A stretch of 8,821 nt of DNA, from NCBI GenBank assembly GCA_036271795.1, contig DATAZY010000089.1, forward strand, positions 1-8,821, given 5' to 3'. Source of the stretch: Galbitalea sp036271795 (GTDB lineage Bacteria > Actinomycetota > Actinomycetes > Actinomycetales > Microbacteriaceae). Made by a program: the position numbers and the translations under genes. Below, in pieces: positions 1-5,303 of the stretch; position 1 is the stretch's first letter, and each line of letters starts with the position of its first letter. Below the pieces are notes generated by a model that was given only the letters and a program-made list of their open reading frames with translations, had not been told where the DNA came from and searched no databases.

Positions 1-98
1 CGCATGATGGTGCCGGCGAACTCGTCGGTGAGGCTGTGGAGGACGGTCCAGCGTCCTTCGCCCGCGTCGACGAGGTAAAACATTTCCGCGTAGTTCAT
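1..98 (-). CDS. 5' end of an unrecognised small protein (runs off left edge)
   Basis: Only the first 32 codons and part of the next are visible; the peptide begins MNYAEMFYLVDAGEGRW and goes on with a V-x(10)-F-A-G-x-I pattern. I do not recognise a named family. The ATG at 98 is chosen because AGGGG lies 8 nt upstream on the minus strand. The frame stays open back to about 215, and another ATG at 173 would add 25 residues but lacks a ribosome binding site. The gene lies downstream of the oxidoreductase on the same strand and may be co-transcribed with it. The W-x-V ... G-x-I pattern resembles part of the 89-aa protein at 2428-2697, so the two could be distant relatives (inference). The codon pattern and the amphipathic, protein-like start make it likely real. 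Confidence 0.55.
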   Translation of the reverse strand, partial: MNYAEMFYLVDAGEGRWTVLHSLTDEFAGTIM

Positions 99-205
99 CG
101 ATGGCCCCTGGATCGAAGTGGATGCGACGGCGTACGCAGCAACAATCGCTCGAAACGACGCCGGTGTGACCATCGCGTGGGTGAACGACGTGTGAATTCG
201 AGCCC

Positions 206-1096
206 CTACTTTTCGTCAAGAGCGGAACGAACCGGCTCGACTACCTCATCCACGATCCACTGCAGCGGACGATCGCCCAGCACCGGCGCGATGACGACAT
301 GGGTGACGCCGGACTCGACCATCTCGAGAAGAAGCGCCCTGGCGTCCTTCGCAGCATTCGGCTCGTCGCACCGCACGACCGTCTGCATCGAACGAACAAT
401 GGATGCCGGATCCCGGCCGATCGCGTGACACGCGCTGTCGAGAGCGGCGTCGCGTTCCCGGAAGTCATCATCGGGAAGACCCGGGTAGCTCCAGATATCC
501 GCATGCTCGGCGACGATCCCGAGCACGCGGTTGCCAACGCCGCCGATCATGATCGGCAGCGGCGACTGTAAGGGTTTGGGTTCGCAGATCGCCCCCCGCA
601 GGGTGATGGTCGGGCCGTCGAAATCGAATGGTTCGTCCGCCGACCACATCCGCTTGATGACCTCGAGCGACTCGGCAAGATCGCTGACGGCTCTTCCGGG
701 CGAGACCAGCGGAATCCCGTAGGCCTCAAATTCGCGGACTGCTGGGTTTGCCACCGCGACGGCACTGCCGCCGACTCCGATTCCGAAGTCCAGCCGACCA
801 CCAGACACGATGTCGACGGTGGCCGCCATTTTCGCGAGCAGGGTGGGGGAACGCAGCCGATTGCTCGTGACCATGACGCCGAGTCGCAAACGGGATGTCT
901 GGGCCGCGAGGGCAGCCAGGAGCGTCCATGATTCCAGCGCGGCACCGGTGACCGGGCCTCGGAGCGGCACCATATGATCCCAGAGCCAGGCATGCTCGAA
1001 GACCGGCAGCTCGTCGGCCTGGCGCCAGACCTCCTGGATGTAGTCGTAGCTGATGCCCATCTGGCTGGTTTTTACTCCGAAGCTAACCCGAGACAT
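206..1096 (-). CDS. Luciferase-like (LLM class) probably F420-dependent oxidoreductase
   Basis: A 296-aa TIM-barrel flavin/F420 monooxygenase-superfamily protein, usual length for the family. Visible hallmarks are WLWDH-x-VPLRG (about residues 37-47), TSRLRLGVMVTSN (67-79), the S-P-T-LLAKM-AATVD-x-VSGGRLDFGIGVGG run (83-110), PKPLQSPLPIMIGG and a late HADIWSYPG. The WLWDH-x-VPLRG and SGGRL motifs fit actinobacterial F420-dependent LLM oxidoreductases (the TIGR03560-like group) better than FMN luciferases; the cofactor is inferred and the substrate unknown. It is probably a cytosolic hydride-transfer enzyme. The ATG at 1096 is preferred because GGAG lies 6 nt upstream; an ATG at 1108 would add MECR but has no ribosome binding site. 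It is divergent from a MarR regulator across a 71-bp gap with a shared palindrome, so repression by that regulator, relieved by a ligand, is the likely control. The last residues (SALDEK) end normally. Confidence 0.93.
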   Translation of the reverse strand: MSRVSFGVKTSQMGISYDYIQEVWRQADELPVFEHAWLWDHMVPLRGPVTGAALESWTLLAALAAQTSRLRLGVMVTSNRLRSPTLLAKMAATVDIVSGGRLDFGIGVGGSAVAVANPAVREFEAYGIPLVSPGRAVSDLAESLEVIKRMWSADEPFDFDGPTITLRGAICEPKPLQSPLPIMIGGVGNRVLGIVAEHADIWSYPGLPDDDFRERDAALDSACHAIGRDPASIVRSMQTVVRCDEPNAAKDARALLLEMVESGVTHVVIAPVLGDRPLQWIVDEVVEPVRSALDEK

Positions 1097-1126
1097 CCTG
1101 CACTCCATTCGTCAGTAGCTTTAATC

Positions 1127-1154
1127 ATCATATTCACTGATGATCAGTGTGCAA
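1127..1154 (-). promoter_or_regulatory. Candidate promoter of the LLM oxidoreductase gene
   Basis: On the minus strand a TATGAT -10 box (1132-1127, five of six bases matching TATAAT) sits about 30 nt before the ATG at 1096, leaving a leader of roughly 24 nt that carries the GGAG ribosome binding site. A weak TTGCAC -35 (1154-1149) is 16 nt upstream. The 15-bp palindrome lies almost exactly in the spacer, a position in which a bound repressor would block RNA polymerase. The -10 is convincing; the -35 is poor. Confidence 0.5.
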
Positions 1155-1161
1155 CTAAGAT
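1133..1161 (+). promoter_or_regulatory. Candidate leaderless promoter of the marR-family gene
   Basis: TTCACT (1133-1138) and TAAGAT (1156-1161) are separated by 17 nt. Six bases separate the -10 from the ATG at 1168, which puts the expected transcription start on or next to the A of the start codon. No purine-rich ribosome binding site precedes the ATG, so the message is probably leaderless. The operator palindrome starts inside the -35, consistent with autoregulation. Confidence 0.5.
1135..1149. promoter_or_regulatory. Probable MarR operator (perfect 15-bp palindrome)
   Basis: CACTGATGATCAGTG is a perfect inverted repeat around the central G at 1142, with seven paired bases on each side. 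It lies midway between two divergent genes, one of which encodes a MarR-family regulator; such regulators typically bind 14-20 bp palindromes in exactly this setting. It overlaps the -35/spacer of marR and the spacer of the opposite promoter. A further overlapping repeat, ATCATCA (1124-1130) and TGATGAT (1138-1144), puts an extra half-site over the minus-strand -10. Binding by this MarR is inferred. Confidence 0.7.
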
Positions 1162-1167
1162 ATTGAC

Positions 1168-1626
1168 ATGCCACTCACCGAGGTCAGCGCGCCCGGCGCT
1201 CCGGCGCCGGCACTCAATGACCGGCTCGGATACCTGATCAAACACGCCCATCAGCGGCTCAACGAACTGACCTCTCGGGCGCTCGAGCCGCTTGGCATGA
1301 CCGGCCGAGAGTGTGCAGTCCTTCTGGTGATCGACAATCGTGTACCGCTTTCGCAACAGGACGTCGCGCAGCAACTTGGCGTGGACCGGACGACGATGGT
1401 CGCCATCCTCGATGAACTCGAAACGAAGGGATTCGTCGAGCGACGCCAGGATCTCGAAGATCGACGTCGAAACGTCGTCGCCGTCACGAAGCATGGACGC
1501 GCCGTGCTTGAGAAAGCAGCGAGCGCGACAGAGGACGCCGAACGGGAGTTCTTTGCGTCTCTTACCTCAGATCAGGCCGCGCAATTCACGCGATCCCTTC
1601 GCGCGCTCGGATTTCCCGGGCGCTAG
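1168..1626 (+). CDS. MarR-family transcriptional regulator
   Basis: A 152-aa winged-helix repressor, typical MarR length. Helix 1 (LNDRLGYLIKHAHQRLNEL, about 16-34) helps form the dimer; the DNA-binding segment runs from LSQQDVAQQLGVDRTTM (about 61-77) through the recognition helix LDELETKGFVERR; the wing is marked by the family's D-x-x-x-R-R-x-x-x-V pattern (LEDRRRNVVAVT, about 96-107); a long C-terminal helix completes the dimer interface. The product probably dimerises and binds the palindrome 19 bp upstream of its own start, repressing itself and the divergent LLM oxidoreductase until a small aromatic or phenolic ligand or an oxidant releases it. Control of both genes is inferred from arrangement; the ligand cannot be read from sequence. 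No cysteine is at a clearly conserved redox position (one Cys, in the REC segment near residue 49). Translation is probably leaderless. Confidence 0.95.
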   Translation: MPLTEVSAPGAPAPALNDRLGYLIKHAHQRLNELTSRALEPLGMTGRECAVLLVIDNRVPLSQQDVAQQLGVDRTTMVAILDELETKGFVERRQDLEDRRRNVVAVTKHGRAVLEKAASATEDAEREFFASLTSDQAAQFTRSLRALGFPGR

Positions 1627-1629
1627 CAG

Positions 1630-1648
1630 CCCTGGTGGCTATGCAGGG
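1630..1648. terminator. Weak hairpin at the marR/membrane-protein convergence
   Basis: CCCTG (1630-1634) and CAGGG (1644-1648) can pair across a 9-nt loop just after the marR stop and across the stop of the convergent gene, whose last codons it includes. There is no T-tract on either strand and the stem is only 5 bp, so a role in bidirectional termination is only a suggestion. Confidence 0.2.
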
Positions 1649-2331
1649 AGGCCGTTTGCGGGCGACTCCGCCGCGTTTGTGTGCGACCGCGCACTCGTCG
1701 GAGCTGGAGCCGCGATCGCGGAAGTATTCGGCGGTGGGGCGGTCGACAGACCCGGCGTGACTGCGGGCGCGGCTGTGGCCGCCGGATTGACCGCGGCCGG
1801 GGTCCACTCCTGTTGCGCTGCTGTTGCCGGAGAGCCGTCTTCGTACCGCCACTGCTCGAGGTCTGAGGCGAAGAGCTTCTTCGCGCGTCGCGGTTTCGCC
1901 TGCCAGTCGAGCAGACGGTCGCGGTAGTCCACGAAATCCTGTTCGGCCTGGAAACTGAACGAGGCCGAGTTCTTCTTCATGTCGGCCAACTCGTGAGCGG
2001 CCCAGTCCGCCGCCTGGCTTGCGCCACCGACGGGCAGCAATCGAACCCGGATGTCGGCTTCGCTCATGAGGCTGTCGATGTGTTGCTTCTCGTCGGCTCC
2101 GAGGGACGCCCAAATGGATGCTTTGCGTCCGACCACGATCAGCGCGATCAATGCAGCTCCGGTGAGTTCCCGATCCTCGTGCGCAAGTACGCGTTGTGCG
2201 GAGCCGCGTCCAATGGCAGCGGCAATGATGCCCGCTAGCACGATCGCGACAAAGGGCAGGATCGCGCTCAGGAAGATGCGCGAACCGCTCGTCGAACTAA
2301 ACCACGCTATGAATTCGTTCCACCACTCCAT
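1639..2331 (-). CDS. Membrane-anchored hypothetical protein with Pro/Ala/Thr-rich tail
   Basis: A 230-aa protein I cannot assign to a named family. A Trp-rich start (MEWWNEFIAWF) leads to one clear membrane segment at about residues 20-41 (IFLSAILPFVAIVLAGIIAA). A second, short hydrophobic stretch (GAALIALIVVG, 58-68) may be a buried helix. The middle (70-165) is charged and probably helical, with a WASLGADEKQHIDSLMSEAD stretch, and the tail (from about 165) is low-complexity Pro/Ala/Thr, ending GLPA. The charged part is most simply placed in the cytoplasm, with the tail perhaps a linker. Start choice: the ATG at 2331; a GTG at 2340 would add three residues. AGGG lies 8-9 nt upstream of the ATG. 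The gene is convergent with marR (12-bp gap) and follows the 89-aa gene on the same strand after 96 bp. It may be a lineage-specific Microbacteriaceae protein. Confidence 0.75.
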   Translation of the reverse strand: MEWWNEFIAWFSSTSGSRIFLSAILPFVAIVLAGIIAAAIGRGSAQRVLAHEDRELTGAALIALIVVGRKASIWASLGADEKQHIDSLMSEADIRVRLLPVGGASQAADWAAHELADMKKNSASFSFQAEQDFVDYRDRLLDWQAKPRRAKKLFASDLEQWRYEDGSPATAAQQEWTPAAVNPAATAAPAVTPGLSTAPPPNTSAIAAPAPTSARSHTNAAESPANGLPA

Positions 2332-2340
2332 AAATCGCAC

Positions 2341-2354
2341 CCTACCCGCGTAGG
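2341..2354 (-). other. Small hairpin over the ribosome-binding region of the membrane-protein gene
   Basis: On the minus strand CCTAC-GCGG-GTAGG forms a 5-bp stem with a 4-nt loop. Its 3' arm supplies the GGGTAGG that is the best ribosome-binding sequence for the ATG at 2331. Pairing would hide that site. It is short and could be chance. Confidence 0.25.
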
Positions 2355-2389
2355 CGTAATCCGCAAGGGCTTGCCGAGGGTGTCACGTT

Positions 2390-2406
2390 CGTGAAGGAGA
2401 TTCACG
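2390..2406. repeat. Short inverted repeat between the 89-aa and membrane-protein genes
   Basis: CGTGAA (2390-2395) and TTCACG (2401-2406) form a 6-bp stem with a 5-nt loop in the 96-bp gap. A second, A/T-rich pair, TGAAAA (2414-2419) and TTTTCA (2425-2430), overlaps the stop codon of the 89-aa gene. On the minus strand these lie in tandem just after that gene and could slow or end transcription, but there is no proper T-tract; the function is unproven. Confidence 0.25.
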
Positions 2407-2427
2407 TACTGAGTGAAAATCCTCTTT

Positions 2428-2697
2428 TCAGCTGAAGCGGAAACAGTCGATGGCGTCATCAATGCTCCAGAACTCGCCGAGAGGAAGCGATGCGCGACGA
2501 GCCGAGAACATCCGCTTGGCACGGAATCGTCGGAAACCGGAATCGTCGAATGCCTCGATGTATCCGAGCACCTCTCCCGTGCGACGCGTCACGCGCCACA
2601 GTTCGTCATGCAGTTGGACGAGCGCGATTCCGAAACGACTGACGGTCGCAACGGATACAAGGGAAGACTGTGATCCGACAAAATCTAGTGTCGTCAT
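2428..2697 (-). CDS. Small hypothetical protein (89 aa)
   Basis: I do not recognise a named family. The product is a single small domain without signal peptide or membrane segment: a variable start, then ELWRVTRRTGEVLGYIEAF (about 32-50), a basic FRRFRAKRMFSARR segment, and LGEFWSIDDAIDCFRFS at the C-terminus. The W-R-V-x-x-x-x-G-x-V-x-G-x-I pattern suggests beta strands joined by a turn, and the FWSIDDAIDCF end looks like a capping helix. The start at 2697 is well supported by GGAG 6 nt upstream. It is transcribed in the same direction as the aldo/keto reductase upstream (128 bp away) and the membrane protein downstream. A compact soluble protein conserved among relatives is the likely picture, from my recollection of similar short proteins; the role is unknown. 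Confidence 0.75.
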   Translation of the reverse strand: MTTLDFVGSQSSLVSVATVSRFGIALVQLHDELWRVTRRTGEVLGYIEAFDDSGFRRFRAKRMFSARRASLPLGEFWSIDDAIDCFRFS

Positions 2698-2803
2698 GCG
2701 AACTCCAAGGGTGCGGCCGGCCGACGTTTAGGACCCTTTGAGAATATGAGCGACCGCTGACATTCGAATGGATGTTCGATGAGCACGTGCAGTTGGGAGC
2801 TGG

Positions 2804-2822
2804 CTTCTCCGCTGTGGAGAGG
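2804..2822 (-). terminator. Candidate hairpin downstream of the aldo/keto reductase
   Basis: CTTCTCC (2804-2810) and GGAGAGG (2816-2822) form a 7-bp stem (one G-U pair) with a 5-nt loop, starting 3 nt after the stop codon of the minus-strand reductase gene. The position suits a terminator; no T-tract follows it on the minus strand, so it would be an atypical, T-less one of the kind proposed for actinobacteria. Confidence 0.4.
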
Positions 2823-2825
2823 AGG

Positions 2826-3830
2826 TTACGCGGTCGTGCCGTCCACTGCCAGCGGCTCGATCGCGGCGATCTCGTCGGCCGACAGCGGGGATGCAGCGAG
2901 CGCGCCGAAGTTGTTCTCGAGCTGCGCAACGCTGGATGCGCCGATGAGCGCGGACGTGACCTGCGGCTGGCGGAGCACCCAGCTGAGCGCGAGTTGTGCC
3001 AGAGACTGGTCACGTCCCTTGGCGATATCGTTGAGCGCCCGAACACGGTTGAGATAGTCGTCGGTAATTGCCGTGCCGTTGAGCCAGCGTCCTTCTGCGA
3101 CTCGCGAGTCCGAGGGGATCTTTCCGTCGATGTAGCGATCGGTGAGGAGTCCCTGGGCGAGTGGCGAGAAAACGATGCTTCCCGCAGCGATCTTGTCGAG
3201 GACAGGGAACAGCCCCTTCTCGATGTGTCGGTCGAACATGTTGTACCGCGGCTGGTGAATCGTCAGCGGAATCTTGTGCTCCGCGAGAGCCGCCGCCGCG
3301 GCCAGCGTCTGCTCCGGGTCGTAGTTCGAGACGCCCGCGTAGAGCGCCTTGCCGGAGTGCACGGCGGTAGCCAGCGCACCCATGGTCTCCTCGATGGGAG
3401 TGTTCGGATCCGGCCGGTGGGAGTAAAAGATGTCGACGTAGTCGACGCGCATCCGCTTCAGGCTCTGGTCGAGGGACGCGAGCAGGTATTTGCGCGAACC
3501 CCACTCGCCGAACGGTCCCGGCCACATGTCGTAACCGGCTTTGGTCGACAGGATGAGCTCGTCCCGATAGGGGACGAAATCCTGGTTGTAGATCGTGCCG
3601 AAATTTGACTCGGCCGAACCGGCCGGTGGGCCGTAGTTGTTGGCGAGGTCGAAGTGATTGATCCCCAGGTCGAATGCCCGCCGGAGGATGGCGCGCTGGG
3701 TGTCGAGCGGACGATCGGTGCCGAAGTTGTTCCACAGTCCCAGCGAGACTCCGGGCAGCTGCAGGCCGCTCTTGCCGACTCTCTTGTACTCGATGGTGGC
3801 GTATCGGTCTTCCGCGGCGTTGTAGGGCAT
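2826..3830 (-). CDS. mgrA: Aldo/keto reductase, YghZ/MgrA type (L-glyceraldehyde 3-phosphate reductase family)
   Basis: A 334-aa NADPH-dependent aldo/keto reductase that closely follows E. coli YghZ (AKR14) as I recall it: KSGLQLPGVSLGLWNNFG, FDLGINHFDLANNYGPPAGSAE, LSTKAGYDMWPGP, SRKYLLASLDQSLKRM, YVDIFYSHR and SPLAQGLLTDRY are all in register. The catalytic tetrad is complete: D61, Y66, K97 and H138. The C-terminal cofactor loop reads IGASSVAQLENN (about 296-307). The family reduces small aldehydes, including L-glyceraldehyde 3-phosphate and methylglyoxal, in the cytosol, and is usually placed in aldehyde detoxification; the true substrate here is inferred. The start at 3830 matches the family's N-terminus (RYATIEYKRVGKSG). 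No good ribosome binding site is seen (AAGG is only 1 nt away), but TACGCT lies 6 nt upstream, so this too may be leaderless. It is divergent from ssb, and 128 bp separate its end from the 89-aa gene. Confidence 0.95.
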   Translation of the reverse strand: MPYNAAEDRYATIEYKRVGKSGLQLPGVSLGLWNNFGTDRPLDTQRAILRRAFDLGINHFDLANNYGPPAGSAESNFGTIYNQDFVPYRDELILSTKAGYDMWPGPFGEWGSRKYLLASLDQSLKRMRVDYVDIFYSHRPDPNTPIEETMGALATAVHSGKALYAGVSNYDPEQTLAAAAALAEHKIPLTIHQPRYNMFDRHIEKGLFPVLDKIAAGSIVFSPLAQGLLTDRYIDGKIPSDSRVAEGRWLNGTAITDDYLNRVRALNDIAKGRDQSLAQLALSWVLRQPQVTSALIGASSVAQLENNFGALAASPLSADEIAAIEPLAVDGTTA

Positions 3831-3890
3831 GCCTTAAGCGTAGAGGGAATAGGCACCCGTCCTTCCCGAGGGCTCAAGTCGCTGGTCGAT

Positions 3891-3902
3891 CCCCAATTGG
3901 GG
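3891..3902. promoter_or_regulatory. Perfect 12-bp palindrome between the reductase and ssb
   Basis: CCCCAATTGGGG is a perfect palindrome, about 60 bp upstream of the reductase start and 143 bp upstream of the ssb start. Its position suggests an operator for the reductase, but no regulator is encoded next to it and the binding protein cannot be named. Confidence 0.35.
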
Positions 3903-3946
3903 TGGACTGGCGTTTGCCGTGTGGCTGTGCGAACAGAGTGGATGTT

Positions 3947-3995
3947 GACGGAGCCGAGCCGGCGATCCCGGCACACGTGTCGGCTCGGCTTCGTC
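3947..3995 (+). other. Long hairpin in the leader or promoter region of ssb
   Basis: GACGGAGCCGAGCCG (3947-3961) pairs with CGGCTCGGCTTCGTC (3981-3995), 14 Watson-Crick pairs and one G-U, around a 19-nt loop. The loop ends in the 8-bp palindrome ACACGTGT (3973-3980). The stem ends 49 nt before the ssb start codon and 38 nt before its AGGAGG. No T-tract follows, which argues against a plain terminator. TTGACG (3945-3950) overlaps its left foot and resembles a -35, but no good -10 follows at 16-18 nt. Confidence 0.5.
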
Positions 3996-4033
3996 TACAA
4001 CCCATCGCCCCGCTTCGTTCTTGCCCGCTGCAC

Positions 4034-4047
4034 AGGAGGACCAGTTG
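4034..4047 (+). promoter_or_regulatory. Perfect Shine-Dalgarno that fixes a TTG start for ssb
   Basis: AGGAGG (4034-4039) stands 5 nt before TTG (4045-4047), followed by SDIVTLTG, the normal beginning of an SSB OB fold. An in-frame TTG at 4021 would add eight residues but has no ribosome binding site and would put AGGAGG inside the gene. This decides the start. Confidence 0.9.
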
Positions 4048-4524
4048 TCAGATATCGTCACGCTCACCGGAATTGTCGGCACGGAACCCCGCGCCGTCAC
4101 CACGCAGGAGGGTCTTGCGATCACCAGCTTTCGGCTCGCATCCACTCAGCGGCGCTTCGACAAGGCGCAGGAAAAATGGGTGGATGGTGAAACCAACTGG
4201 TATTCGATCACGACTTTTCGCCAGCTCGCGACGAATGCCGCGGTTTCTGTCAAGAAGGGCGAACGGATTCTCGTGACCGGTCGTTTGCGCATCCGTGAGT
4301 GGGAGAGCGGCGGCAAAGCGGGCACCAATATCGACATCGAGGCGGATGCACTCGGTCACGACCTCTCATGGGGCACCGCCAACTTCTCGCGCGGTGCGGG
4401 CGCAACTCCGGTCGACACGGGCAGCACCCAGGCGGATGTCCCATCCGGGTTCCCGACGGAGGCGAACCTCGCCGCGAGCGACGCTGCTCCGGCCACCGAG
4501 GGTGAACTGGTCACGCCGTTCTAG
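4045..4524 (+). CDS. ssb: Single-stranded DNA-binding protein (short, second-copy type)
   Basis: A 159-aa SSB with one N-terminal OB fold (about residues 3-105): DIVTLTGIVGTEPRAV, ITSFRLASTQRRFD, NWYSITTFRQLATNAAVSVKKGERILVTGRLR and the closing IDIEADALGHDLSWGTA are standard family segments. It binds single-stranded DNA, usually as a tetramer, during replication, repair or competence. The tail (110-159) is short, Ala/Thr-rich and acidic only in patches, and ends GELVTPF: the terminal Pro-Phe is kept but the acidic DDDIPF-type tip that recruits partner proteins is not. It is also not in the rpsF-ssb-rpsR-rplI cluster, so it is more likely an accessory SSB than the essential one (inference). 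Translation starts at TTG with a perfect AGGAGG. It is convergent with the SRPBCC gene, 3 bp away, with no terminator hairpin seen. Confidence 0.93.
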   Translation: MSDIVTLTGIVGTEPRAVTTQEGLAITSFRLASTQRRFDKAQEKWVDGETNWYSITTFRQLATNAAVSVKKGERILVTGRLRIREWESGGKAGTNIDIEADALGHDLSWGTANFSRGAGATPVDTGSTQADVPSGFPTEANLAASDAAPATEGELVTPF

Positions 4525-4527
4525 CAA

Positions 4528-5178
4528 CTAGCCGATCTTCGTGGGTGGCACCCCGAGTGCGACAGCGTAGCGCTCGTTGAGGTCCTGCCAGCCATGCTTC
4601 ATCGCATCCATGCCCCGAATTGGCGCGACGGTCGAGCCTGTGAGGACGGCGTTCGCGATATCCAGGCAGAGATGCCATCCGGCGGCGACGGCCGACGCCA
4701 TTGATTCGTCGGCGAGGGTCTGGTGCAGGGTCAGCCTGCTGCCCGAATCGATGCTGGCAACGTGCCAGGCGAGCATGTCGTTGGCCCAGCTGTATTCGAG
4801 CGATTCCGGGGCGTCGGCCACGAGCACCACGCTCTGGATGTCGACATCGGGAGCATCACCGTCGCCAAGCATCGTAAGGACGCACCGTCCGACCTGGGAG
4901 AGGTCACGGTCCGACGTGTACGGCGCCCACAGTCGCAGGCGTTTTGGTTTCGTCAGCAGTGCCCACACCGAATTCGTGCCAGAGGGAAGATCGCGGGTGA
5001 AGACGACGGTGGTGCGACCGTGGCTGACCTGCCGGCCGACCTCGGACAGCGCGGGCTCAAACGGCGCGACCTCGGACAGCGCGGGTGCGGACAGTTCTGG
5101 CGCGGTGACCTTGCGCGCAGCGGATTTTGCCGGCCGTTCAAGCGTTTCTGGTTGCGATCTCGAGTCATGCCGAACCAT
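4528..5178 (-). CDS. SRPBCC/START-fold (AHSA1-like) protein with repeated N-terminal extension
   Basis: A 216-aa protein. The SRPBCC helix-grip domain spans roughly 57-205: TTVVFTRDLPSGTNSVWALLTKPKRLRLWAPYTSD is the typical first strand plus helices, then VDIQSVVLVADAPESLEYSW, SRLTLHQTLADE and a long C-terminal helix beginning AGWHLCLDIANAVL. Such domains form a hydrophobic cavity for a lipid or other small ligand or act as chaperone-related folds; the ligand is unknown. The first 55 residues are a flexible extension with PALSEV twice at a 10-residue interval, which corresponds to a 30-bp tandem duplication. No signal peptide. The start ATG at 5178 has no good ribosome binding site, but TAAGTT is 7 nt upstream, so leaderless translation is likely; a later start removing part of the extension cannot be excluded. 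Its neighbours, convergent ssb and divergent lipoprotein, do not suggest a pathway. Confidence 0.82.
   Translation of the reverse strand: MVRHDSRSQPETLERPAKSAARKVTAPELSAPALSEVAPFEPALSEVGRQVSHGRTTVVFTRDLPSGTNSVWALLTKPKRLRLWAPYTSDRDLSQVGRCVLTMLGDGDAPDVDIQSVVLVADAPESLEYSWANDMLAWHVASIDSGSRLTLHQTLADESMASAVAAGWHLCLDIANAVLTGSTVAPIRGMDAMKHGWQDLNERYAVALGVPPTKIG
5037..5085 (-). repeat. In-frame direct repeat, 30-bp period, in the SRPBCC gene
   Basis: CGACCTCGGACAGCGCGGG occurs at 5037-5055 and again at 5067-5085, exactly 30 bp apart. The shift is in frame and gives PALSEV twice (about residues 32-37 and 42-47) in the flexible extension. This looks like a recent tandem duplication by slippage, outside the folded domain. 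Confidence 0.85.
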
Positions 5179-5185
5179 GTGGCAT

Positions 5186-5214
5186 AACTTACGCTCGGCG
5201 CCAGCAATCGTCTA
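5186..5214 (-). promoter_or_regulatory. Candidate leaderless promoter of the SRPBCC gene
   Basis: On the minus strand TAGACG (5214-5209) and TAAGTT (5191-5186) are 17 nt apart, and 7 nt separate the -10 from the ATG at 5178. With no Shine-Dalgarno present, transcription probably begins at the start codon. Matches to consensus are moderate (TAAGTT keeps the TA...T pattern). Confidence 0.4.
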
Positions 5215-5251
5215 GGACTCCCCGTTCGGCATTCGCCGCGACTTGCCCGTC

Positions 5252-5257
5252 TAGAAT
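5252..5257 (+). promoter_or_regulatory. Candidate -10 of the lipoprotein gene
   Basis: TAGAAT matches the TATAAT consensus at five of six bases and lies 46 nt upstream of the GTG start, leaving a leader of about 40 nt that contains AGGGG. No convincing -35 is visible (GCATTC at 17 nt is poor). Confidence 0.45.
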
Positions 5258-5303
5258 CTCCCAAGAGCCGCCGAGCGTGCGGCATTTTTCGAGGGGATGC
5301 GGT

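Noticed and set aside
2761..2770. CATTCGAATG 10-bp palindrome upstream of the 89-aa gene
   Set aside because: It is short, has no clear promoter beside it, and words of this kind are expected by chance; I could not link it to a regulator.
2772..3608. A 278-codon plus-strand open frame opposite the aldo/keto reductase
   Set aside because: The reductase has a complete catalytic tetrad and family-length alignment; the opposite frame is an Arg/Val/Glu-rich shadow without motifs.
3930..3950. Possible SOS (LexA) box upstream of ssb, from CGAAC ... GTTG
   Set aside because: The actinobacterial LexA box needs CGAAC and GTTCG separated by 4 nt; here the spacing is 9 nt and the right arm is incomplete.
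5127..5303. A longer N-terminus for the lipoprotein, starting at 5127
   Set aside because: It would run through the divergent promoter region and overlap the start of the SRPBCC gene, and would bury the signal peptide and lipobox some 80 residues in. The GTG at 5304 with AGGGG upstream is far better.
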